The notes under the pieces are model-generated. The model was not told the origin of the DNA. It saw only the letters and a list, made by a program, of their open reading frames with translations, and did not search any database. A program made the position numbers and the translations under genes. A DNA stretch of 64,000 nucleotides from Achatina immaculata (lineage: Eukaryota > Mollusca > Gastropoda > Stylommatophora > Achatinidae). The DNA is taken from assembly GCA_009760885.1 (NCBI GenBank), contig CM019693.1, forward strand, positions 1,678,300-1,742,299, read 5' to 3'. Shown here piece by piece: positions 30,301-41,900 of this stretch; position 1 is the stretch's first letter; every line of letters starts with the position of its first letter.

Positions 30301-33300
30301 AGTATCAGTTGTGTCAGAAGTATTTTGCAAGGTCATTTTGAATAGACTTAAAGATATAGTGGGTACCGCAATGAGAGAAGAACAAGCAGGATTTCAAAAA
30401 AGGGAGAAGCTGTCTCGACCAGATCTTTACTCTAAGAATAATACTTGAAGAACATATTGAAAAGCAGAAATCATTAATACTGAACTTCATAGACTTTAAA
30501 AAGGCATTTGATAGCATACACAGAGATTCATTGTGGAGAATTTTTTAAGCCTATCTGGAATATCATCTAAAACTGTCAACATCATTAAGGACCTCTACAA
30601 TGGATATGCTTGTGAAGTCAAAACAGAAGAAGGGATGACTGAATGGTTCCAGATTGAAACAGGCATGAAACAAAGATGTATACTGTCTCCTTTGCTTTTT
30701 GAAATTGCGGTAGACTTCATAATGAAAAAAATGCTGCACAAATAACATAGGTATTGATAGGATATTTGGGACCCAACTAGAAGATCTTGATTTTGCTGAT
30801 GACAAAACTCTTATCGGTAACATTGTGAATTCCATGCAAGAAAAAACAGATATCCTGTCTTCACTGGCTAGCAAAATAGGACTTGAAATTAACAAGGACA
30901 AAACAAAAATAATGAAACTTCCCGTTAATCAAAATGGAAAAATACACGTAGAAGGGACAGATGTTGAAGAAGTCAGTCAATTTGCATACCTTGGCAGCTA
31001 CATAGACTAGGATGGTGACACCAGAAAGGAAATTAGAATTGGAAAAGCAGCATCAATCTTCAAGAATCTTGAGAACATAATGACATTCAAAAGTTATAAG
31101 CACAAAAATCAAGTTGATGGTTATTCAGTTCAAATGGAATATTCACCCTCATTTATGCATTTGAAAGCTGGAAAACAACTAAAGAAATAGACAATACATT
31201 AGACTCTTCTGAAAATAAGTGCCTAAGGAAAATACTCGGCATTAAGTGGAACGAGTTCAAGAACAATGTAGAGACAAGACTTACTCTACGGGCTTACAGT
31301 GGGAAGAATGTGGTCATCTTGAGGTGTTACGATCAGTCGATATACTGAGTGACAGAAACTCCTTCTCGTCATCATCATCATCATCCAATGCCAGATATCT
31401 ACAGGCAGGGCTTAGTAGAAACATTGTGTAAATCTGTGCAAAACTCCCGTTCCATCTGTCGCCCAACGAACTACCCTCCCCCCCCCCGACCCTCTAGACC
31501 CACCCTTGGCACAAGGGAAAACCTCATGGGCCCGAAGAGATGCATCGGCTGGACCCTTCTCCCCACCTCCCCCTAAAAAGGCCTCCATACAGACCAATGT
31601 TTACCCATGTCTTCTTTCGTCATTACTCGACTGGCCATTTAAAGACATCAGTTAATGAAACTTTGGCTGTGGGGAGGGACTAGCTTATTGTGAATTATAC
31701 CTGATTATTATACAGCATGGTAAGGAATTTCGGTGGTGGGAAAGGGGGTTGTTAGTTCAGGGTTAGAAAAAAAATATGAAGATGTAACGCGTCAAAATGA
31801 TGGAAAAAGAAATGAAAATGCTGGCATGGCTATTTTAACCGAGTTAGTTACTTCTCAAAGGCTTGCACGGTGGTGGCGACTGCAAACTTAAGTACCCCAC
31901 TACACCCCTAAAACTTCCAGTGGAAACTTGGATTTACCTGTAAGTGACAGGGAATAATATAACTAAATTTGGCGATTTGAAAAAAAAAATGACGTTTAAT
32001 CCTTTCACTCTAGAACAATAGTACCAGGACTGGTGTCATAGAAGAAGGTGGAAAATATCATGGTGGGAAAATGGGCAGCAAACATCCTGGCAGATCACTA
32101 CAGAGATGAGAACATCACAAAATCCCCAAAAAGACACGTGCGGGAAGTAAAAGCAGAGCTTAAAGGAAGGATTAAACAGCAAAATCCAGACCCATGCATG
32201 AATGCAGCATTGACCATAGAAGAATTCAGTAAGGCTACACAAAAACTAAAAGACAAGAAATCACCTGGAAAAGACGGAATAACAAGTGAAATGATAAAGA
32301 ACCTGGGACCAGCAGCAGAAACAGCCCTCCTTCACATCTACAACCAGTCCTTCACATCTACCACCAGTCCTCCTTCACATTTACCACCAGTCCTCCTTCA
32401 CATCTACAACCAGTCCTTCACATCTACCACCAGTCCTCCTTCACATTTACCACCAGTCCTCCTTCACATCTACAACCAGCCCTCCTTCACATCTACAACC
32501 AGCCCTCCTTCACATCTACAACCAGTCCTCCTTCACATCTACCACCAGTCCTCCTTTACATCTACCACCAGTCCTCCTTCACATCTACCACCAGTCCTCC
32601 TTTACATCTACCACCAGTCATCCTTTACATCTACCACCAGTCATCCTTCACATCTACAACCAGTCCTCCTTCACATCTACAACCAGGCATCCTTCACATC
32701 TTCCACCAGCCCTTCTTCACATCTACAATCAGCCCTCCTTCACATCTACCACCAGCCCTCCTTCACATCTACAACCAGTCCTCCTTCACATCTACCACCA
32801 GTCCTCCTTTACATCTACCACCAGTCCTCCTTCACATCTACAACCAGTCATCCTTCACATATACCACCAGCCCTCCTTCGCATCTACAACCAGCCCTCCT
32901 TCGCATCTACCACCACTCCTCCTTCACATTTACAACCAGTCCTCCTTCGCATCTACAGTCAGCCCCCCTTCACATCTACAATCAGTCCTGGAGCTTCAGA
33001 AAATTTCCCGACAGATGGCGAGAGACAATCATCACTCCCATCAGAAAAAAAAAAGAAAAAACAAACACAACAAATCCAGCTACAGACCTATCAGCCTCTT
33101 AAGCTGCATGAGCAAAGTGATGGAAAGGATGGTCAACACCTAGAAAAAAGTCACCTGATAAATCACCTGTGACAGTGCGCAGTCAGCATACAAGAAACAT
33201 CACAGCACAGAATACCAGCTCACCTACCTAACCCAAAAAATAGAAAACTCTTTCCAGGAGAAGAAAAAAGTTCTGGCCACTTTTGTAGACCTAACACAAG

Positions 33301-36300
33301 CATTTGACAAAGTATGGAAAAAAGTCTCTTCTTGAAACAACAATCCACAGCCACGTGCTTCTCATTGTCCAACAAGGCAGAAAACTTTAAACTAGAAATA
33401 CAAGGAAGAGAGCTTACACAGACAGAACAGCCAACATACCTCAGAGTGAAACTGGACAAGATGCTAACCTGGAAGCCACACCTGCTGGACACAGAAAACA
33501 AAGCAATTAAAAAGCTAGCTGTGGTCAGAAAGCGGGCAAGCACAGCCTGGGGAGCCAACAGCAACATACTAAAAAAAGCATATGTGGGGACCTTAAGGCC
33601 AGCTTTCGAATATGGCATGACAGCCTGGGCCACAGCCTCCAACACAAACACTGCTCATCTAACAAAAAAGCAAAACACAGGCCTGCGGCTGATCACAGGA
33701 GGAACGAAGAGCGCTTCCATCACAGAAATGGAGAAATACACGTAAATTCAGCCTCTTGAGGTCAGGCGCAAAGAAAAACTAATGATCCATAAACAAAAGT
33801 TAATACGCCTGACATCCCACCCTGTAAACAAAAGAATTCAGGAGTCCACAGAAAACAGACTGAAAAGAACCGAGCCAGCTTCAACCATCTGACAACACAA
33901 CTGCAACAACACTATAAAGACCTCCTTCCCACCTCTCATGAGGAAATTGAACCACTCCAAATTTTGGAGGAGCACAGTCACTGTGAAAAGATAACAGTCC
34001 TCACAGAGGTACCAGGCATAAACAGAAAGGACTACCTAACAACACTACAGATGAAGACACTGACCCAGGAGCTGATTGACAGCAGGTACAATCCAGCTGA
34101 ATGGACACATCATACGCATATAGGTCTGCAGAAAAAGCAGTAAAAATAGGAGGTGGGGGCGTTTACATAAGATACACAGATGAGAGACAAACCAAAAAGC
34201 CCTTCGCCACGGGAAAGATTTCCTCCAACTACAGGGAAGAAACAACAGCCCTCCTCGAAGCCCTCAGAACACTTAAAACAGAAAACCAGCACCAACCACA
34301 GAAAATGGCCTTCTTCACAGACTACAGGGCACTTCTGGAATCTCTAAAAACAATAAACAGCTCACAGGCAAACATACAGGAAATCACAACAGAACTGAAA
34401 GCACCTTACACCGTCAACAACCGTGGCCCTACAGTGGGTACCACCCTACTGTGGAATAGCTTGCAATGAAATAGCTGACAGCCTATCCAAAGCTGGCAGC
34501 AATCAAGATAAACAAAAATCATCCAGTAAACTACCAAGAGGCGAAAACTATAATCCGTAACTAGTGCAGATCTGAGTGGGAAAAAGCAACTGAAATGCAA
34601 CAACGAACCATATTCAATACACTAACTACAAAGACATCAGCAGACCATCCTCTTTGGCCTAAGGACAGGCCACTGCAGACTACTGAGCCACCTGCATCGA
34701 CTCAAAATGTCTCACACAGACGAGTGTCCATGTGGCAGTGGAGTCCAGACTCCAGAACATATCCTTCAACAGTGCCCAAACCTTGCAGACATGAGACATG
34801 GCCAGAGGACACAAGCTTGGGGCAAAAGCTTTGGGGCTCCTATCAGGATCTGGAGAGGACTGCGGGGTTTGCCAGGGATCAGGATCTGATGTGACCAACA
34901 ACCTCGAACGCAGAAGCAGGAGAAGTGGGCAGTGTGTAAATAAAGTGAGAAATAGCACATTTCTAACCCGACCCATATTTTGGAAAATTTTAGAGTAACT
35001 TTCTTCCAGTTTATTTTTACCAGAACTTTCCACGTTGAAATTTATATTCTGGCTCTGGCAGAGCATGAAAATTAATCCAGGAGTTAAACGTCTCTTGTAT
35101 TCCCGTGCCGTTTCATTTATCACAGAACGACGTTTATGACATAGATCTGTCAGTATTAATCAGGCCCAGGTTTCGCTCATGTTCCCAAGATGTTTTAATG
35201 TATATACGCTGCTTATTACTTGCATTAGGCAGGTTGGCGTTACTATTTTGGGTCTGAGCATTCCGTCCGATTGTGGGATGTATCTGCAGGTAAGCGCGCT
35301 GGGTTCTTGGCCTTCATTCTTTAACCTTTCGCTCCCTTAATCATAAGGGGGTCGAAAATCAGAGCTTTCACAGGTTCGCAAGGTTTTAAGATAAAAACCC
35401 CACTGACGGTTTGGGATTTGTGAACTTGCATCCGTTGGGTATCTGGATAAGTGCAGGCAGAGAGCATGGACAGCGGTAGACAGGCCCGCAAGGGCCCCGC
35501 GCGCCGAGAGACGAGATAAAAACAGACGGAGAGGAACGCAGGCCTATTATGTGTTTATAAATCATCATTTATTCATCATCGCTAGCTCGGGACGTCAGCT
35601 CTAACCAGCTCCCACTGCCGGCTGATACCTCTCACTCGCAGCAGTTCTTATAAGCTGGCAGGATGTTCTTCTGCAATCCGTTCTCGTGCTGTTGTTACGT
35701 AGGTAGTAGGGCTTGTTTTAGTATACATATATACTATATATAGTAACGTATACTGATTTAATTGTGGAGTCGTGTGTTTTCTTTGGCCCAGGTGGTACAG
35801 AGTGCAGTATTATCGGCACTTCAGTGTTTCTAAAACTTTTTTTTCTGTGGCATTTAAAAAAATATTCATGGCTGTTGTTACTATTGTTATTGTTAGTATT
35901 AGATAAAGTAAAGATAACCATGTTGTGCCATTAGAAAACAAAATACTTTGGCCACATTAGAAGACATAATGACATACAGAAAAGACTAAACTAGGAGGAA
36001 AGGTGGAAGGAAAAGAGCGAGAGGAAGACAGAGATGTAGATGGGAAGATGACATACGAGGATGGACAGGACACAGCCTGGCCGAGTGCACCATCAAGGCG
36101 AGGGAGCGAGGAAGCTGGAGATTCATTACCGCCAACCTTCGTTCTGAAGATGGCACATGATGATGATAGTGATTGTGCCACGAAGATACACAGGGAAATG
36201 ATAGTGTCGATATTTTCCTTGACCTGTCGGGACACTAGAGGGTCATGTGATCAGCATTCACGCACCAGGCCACCTTTCCTTCCACAGCACCAGAAGAAGC

Positions 36301-38953
36301 CAGGCACCCATTCCTACAGCTGAGGTGACTGAGGTGCCTTTGGCTGGATTCGAACCACTTACATTCGCCATGAGAGACTAGTGCATTAACCACTTCACCA
36401 CCCAGACGCTCATTATTATTATTATTATTGCTGTTATTATTATTAAACATGAGAAGCAGAGCTGGCTAAGATCGTGTCTTATCTCTTCTCTTAGTGCAGT
36501 GCAGTGGTTCTCAGTCTTTGATTTGCTCCATGCACCCTTTCACCATGTCAGAGTGTCATTCGTCCTCCTCCCCCCCCCCCCCCCCAAGAAAAGAAATTGT
36601 CTGACTTCAAAAGGTAGAAAGGTCACAGTTCCCTCCTTGAAACGCCAGGACTCCCAACTGGTTGAGAGGCCTTACTTCAGGCGTTCATGGAAACAGGCTG
36701 TAGCGTTAACTCATCCTGGTGAGCGGGGTCGGGATGGGTGTGTTGTGATAGTGGATTCTACAAAGAAGCACGTTATTTGGGTTCGATAGTTTAACTGACA
36801 AAAGCGTCTTCGAGGCGGCAAACGACCCAGGGTACAGGAAACATCAGCAGCCTATCAGTGAGCCAGTCAAACTAAGCGTCAGGTATCAGCAGTAATATCT
36901 TGATATGATGAGAACATGGAAGCTGAGCGAAAGCAGAACGTTTGATGGACCCCGTTGTGGGTGTAGCTATAGAACACTTGGTCAGTGAATGAAGCCGCTG
37001 TGTGGGAAAAGGACAAGTTTGCAACTTGCAGTGAGGGTGAGGGAAGAGGGAAATTAAGACTGCGGAACTCTTCTACAAAAGTAGACTACAGTGTTTGTTT
37101 TGTCTCACGTGGAGAATAGGAATGCCCAAAGCACACATTCATGCCTGTTATCTAGGAATCTGTCCTAAAAAAAAAGAGATTTATAAAATGCTATATTTGT
37201 CCTATACCTCTGTATGGAGCAGAAACCTGGAAGTAAAAAGTTTGAGAGAATGACAAATTCAGCAACAAATGTGAATCTACAGGAAAGTAGGTCAGTCTCG
37301 CCTGTCTGCCTCTGATCTTTACTGTAATTTGCCTTTTAACTCCAGCCTCTCTTAAGACTTCTTCGTTGGTTTTCTTAGCTGTCCATAGCACATTCAACAT
37401 CCTTCTTATGATAATATTATCATAATTATTCTTATAATAATAATAATTATTATTATTCATTGGTTGACGTGCCGGATACAGTTGGCTATTATGCTTCTCT
37501 CCATCGTGACAATACTTGGTGTTTCTGATCAGTTCAAATGCTTTTTTTTTATGCCACATGGTCAGTCCGCTGGGATATTTTTCCCTTGACCTTCTCGTTT
37601 TCCCTTCAGTTTTTCAGTGGTTGGCAAGTTATCTAATGTCTGTCTTCTCATGACGTGTCCAAGAAATTTTGACTGCCTTTTTCGTAGAATCTAAACTAGT
37701 TTTTGTTGTTCTGTAACCATTTCGTTAGTTTTTGTTGTTCTGTAACCATTTCGTTAGTTTTTGTTGTTCTGTAACCATTTCGTTAGTTTTTGGCTGGCAG
37801 CGCAGTTTGTTACATTCCTATCCAAACGATGATGAAAGTAGTAGTAGTAGTAGTAGTAGTAGTAGCAGTAGTAGTAGTAGTATAGCAACATCAACAGCGG
37901 CAGTAGTAGTAGTAGTAGTAATTATTATTACTATAAGGCTACTATATGTAGTAGTAATATAAAGAATAGTATTAACAGTAGTAATAGTAGCAGTAATAGT
38001 AGAATTAGTAGTAGTAGTAGTAGTAGTGGTGGTAGTAATAATAGTAGTAACAGTAGTAGTAGTAGTAATAATAGCAGTAGTAATGGTAGAAGTAGTAATG
38101 GTGTGGTGGTGGTAGCAGCAGCAGTAGTAGTAGTAGTAGTATCATCTGTTTTCGTCAAGTATGACGGCGTCGAAGAAGGTGGCTAGCAGCTGTGTTATGA
38201 AAGCTGGCAAAATATGACCTTCTTGAAGCAGTTTTTGCACGCGGCTGATTCTGCCTACTAGTATTTGATTGGCTCAGTCCGGTACAGAAACAATATATGA
38301 TGTCCTCGATGTGCCATTCATTTTATGCGTGCCTGCGCCCCCCCCCTCCCTAGCGAGAAAGAAGAAGGAAAGCGTAAGCGAGCATACTACGAGTACTAGT
38401 AATAGTGCAATAGATATCAATGCCATAGAATGCCATCTTCAGTCTGTATAAACATTCATATTAGACGTACCTCATTCCGTGTGATGCCGCTGTCCTATCG
38501 TGTTTCTGATAAGGCGAGCGTGTCACATCTCGATTTTCAGTCTCTTAATTTAACAAGTTGTAGGTGAGGGGGGTTGTCCAAATGGCGGCGGGATGTTGTC
38601 ATCTCGAGCTGGTCCCTGCGGCCCGCGAGTCTTGTATGAAAATTTGATTTCATTTTTATTAAAATTAATATTGTTAGCAAAAATGTGTTGACAAATCATC
38701 ATTTATTCATTGCTGTCCCGGGCGACAGTTTAGCCAATACCCGCTGCCGGCTGATAAATCTTAAAAAAAAAAAAGATTAGTTTTATGCTGTGAGAGAAGG
38801 AAATCATCGTAGCTCTAAATGACAGTAGTTAATAGTAAAATTTCCTTAAGTAATTCGACAAAAACTGGTTGATTTATGTGCGGCCCGTCGTTCGACGTGT
38901 GAATGCAACCGTGACCCTTGGGCCCTTTGAAGTTTAGCACCACTGCGTTCTAC

Positions 38954-38989
<36 letters not shown>

Positions 38990-41900
38990 AGGCCTGTACG
39001 ATATCCTTCATCATTGTTCATTCCACACGCGGTGTCTTCTTCATTGTTCATTCCACACACGGTGCCTTCTTTGTTCATTCCACACACGGTGTCTTCTTCA
39101 TTGTTCATTCCACACGCGGTGCCTTCTTTGTTCATTCCACACGCGGTGTCTTCTTCATTGTTCATTCCACACACGGTGCCTTCTTCATTGTTCATTCCAC
39201 ACACGGTGTCTTCTTCATTGTTCATTCCACACACGGTGCCTTCTTCATTGTTCATTCCACACACGGTGTCTTCTTCATTGTTCATTCCACACGCGGTGTC
39301 TTCATTGTTCATTCCACACACGGTGTCTTCTTCGTTGTTCCTTCCACACACGGTGTCTTCTTCATTGTTCCTTCCACAAACGGTGTCTTCTTTGTTCATT
39401 CCACAAACGGTGTCTTCATTGTTCATTCCACACACGGTGTCTTCTTCATTGTTCATTCCACACACGGTGTCTTCTTCATTGTTCATTCCACACACGGTGT
39501 CTTCTTCATTGTTCATTCCACACACGGTGTCTTCTTCATTGTTCATTCCACACACGGTGTCTTCTTCATTGTTCATTCCACACACGGTGTCCTCTTCATT
39601 GTTCATTCCACACGCGGTGTCTTCTTCATTGTTCATGATTTAAATCCGACTGGTACTGTTATTTATTGCAGTTTTATTTGTTTTCAAGACGTGCTGTATC
39701 AAGTCTACCAGGTTAAAAAAAACAAACCTCCCCTGTTGTCCTAGTTCATGTTTGCTTTACATTGTTTTCCTCTTACCCCAATAAGCACTCTTCGAGAAAG
39801 AGTTCGGGATTAGTTTTGGAAGGAGATAAGGTTAGTTATAATTTGAGCGTAGCAAGCGGTATAAACAAAACATTCAGGGACATTGGGTTGGTAAGCCGAA
39901 GACTCCGCGAAAGATAACAGGGGGAAACAATAACAAATCCGGTGTTTAGGTTAGGTGTCTGTTTTTGTGAGGTGTCCCTGGTTAGGCGCTCGGTCTACTA
40001 ATTCAGCGGTACCGGGTTCAAATCCCAGCAAGTGGATGTTTTTTTTTTCTTTTCTGGTACCACTACACACCAGAAAGGCCCCCCCCCCCGGGGTCACACA
40101 GCCTCTAAAAATGGGTTCATTCATTCATTCCTTTGCATGTCCCTTGCGGAACTTTGCCTCCCAAACAGCACTCCTGTAGGCCTCTCGGTTGTGAGCAAGA
40201 TGGCCTGCTACCAGAGAAATATGGGAAGGTACATGCGGCCAGGCGTGATACCGACCATATCATACTTTCATGTGCCATAGGTTGTGGACATACGGGCCTG
40301 ACACCCCGTCCCCAGTATGCCTTAGTGGCATGGAAACGGGTATTTTATCCTTATCTTACCTATATTTTGTGGTAAAAAAAGGTAAGGTAAAGGTAATCCT
40401 GTCATGCCTTAGAGGCACATAGGGATATGGTGTTAGTTCCCATATTTTCCTTGACCTGTCAGCACACTAGAGGGTGATATGGTCAGTATCACGCCTGGCT
40501 GCCTTTCCTCCCCCAACTCCAGAAGAAGTCGGGTACCCATTTCTACAGCTGGGTGACTGGGGTGCCTCTGGCCGGATTCGAACCCCCGACCTTCGCCATG
40601 AGAGACCAATGCACTAACCACTTCGGGGGGGGGGGATATACAGTGGGGATGAGATTGGATTAGTCATTTGGCGGAAATCATGGAGGCCAGGCGTGTCATA
40701 TGGTGTATGTATTTATGTGTGTATATGTATGCTGATATTTATTGTGTGTATGTGTTATGCGGTATGTGTATATGTATACTGATATTATATATATATATAT
40801 ATATTGGTGTATGTGTTTATATTCACATATAAATAAAATGTCGGCATACGTGTATTTGTATGCTCGTATATGTTTTTTTTTAGATGAGTAGTAGGATGAG
40901 CGAAGATGCATGCTGTAGTGTGATGGCAGGCACCTTGCTCCGTCTCTGTTCGTTCTCATGCTCAGTCTGGCGAACAGGACAGGGCATGGCGTGGTTCACA
41001 TGGTAGTGGAGCCTGTTGAAAAGCTTGGTTTTTTTTTTGGGGGGGGGGGAGTGTGGTAAACATGCTACCGTAACCCAGTCCCAATTAGATACGATGCTCG
41101 GCGGTATATCTGTAAAGATAAAAGAGTGGTGGTTCTTTGTGTTGTCTCCCCTTTGCCTTACAGACCGCATTTCCAGCGTCCTCGAAACCGTTTTTCGCTC
41201 AGCTGGTTCTCTGGAATCTTCCCACTACCCCATGTTTGGAACCGCCGAAGTAGAACACCAACAATAACAACACGAATTAACAGAAAATGTCGTGATACTG
41301 TAAAAAGCCGAACAGCCTGCGTCTTTTTGGTTGACATGTAACAACTGAAGGCGATCAGCCTCTTGTGCATAAGAGATTTCAATACGGAGATAGTTTTGTT
41401 GGTCCTCACACGCAAGAACAGAACTTAGGAGAGGAACAGTAGCTGGAGGGTCAGTGCAGCAGGGAGATGAGAGGAGAACAAATATTGTAGGATTAAACCT
41501 CGAAAAAATCGTAGACAAAGCACTTTAGTGAGACGTGAGAGAAAGAAAAATCACAAGAGAATTACCTGGGATTCGAACACGGACTCCGGTAGGACGAGCA
41601 GCCGTCTAGCCACGAGAGAACAGCGTACTATCGACTTAGCCAACTAGCACCCCAATAAAAGGTGTTTTGTTGACATAGTCTTTAGTAACTGCTCAGCAGA
41701 CATGAGAGATCGTGACACCCGGAAAGAAACGAGGTCGTGACACACAGAAATTCCGTAGCTTAGATTCATTCTCTCTAGCAGGTACCAACTAGACAAACAT
41801 ACACACGGTCTCCTGCCATGTCTGGTGCAAACTTGAACAACAATAACAAACGAACGAATACTTATTACATGAAGTTAGTTTCAGGTATAGTTTTAAGGAA

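Larger units (their letters stand above)
32048..34925 (+). mobile_element. I-type LINE with RNase H domain, degraded
   Basis: N-terminal RT part: [46 protein letters not shown]; then a minisatellite (32326-32985); then [16 protein letters not shown] in another frame and [12 protein letters not shown] near 33285 (RT motif A). It then jumps to [19 protein letters not shown] and [20 protein letters not shown], so motif C is deleted. Next come [20 protein letters not shown], an RNase H domain at 34080-34560, and a C-terminal Cys/His motif ([20 protein letters not shown]). The RT-RNase H-CCHC order is that of the I/Ingi/jockey-related groups. Confidence 0.85.

Noticed and set aside
32048..33172. 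374-codon ORF, the longest in the window, as a host gene
   Set aside because: The start is LINE RT ([15 protein letters not shown]) and the rest is the 23-bp minisatellite and a frame-shifted tail.
37838..38158. Poly-Leu and poly-Ser frames as coding
   Set aside because: Direct product of the TAG trinucleotide array.
38999..39636. CRISPR-like array
   Set aside because: Units are directly adjacent without unique spacers, and the genome is eukaryotic.
38950..39643. 228- and 209-codon repeat ORFs as an acidic repeat protein gene
   Set aside because: Both strands are open because the unit length is a multiple of three; no splice sites, promoter or conserved flanks. Kept only as a finding.
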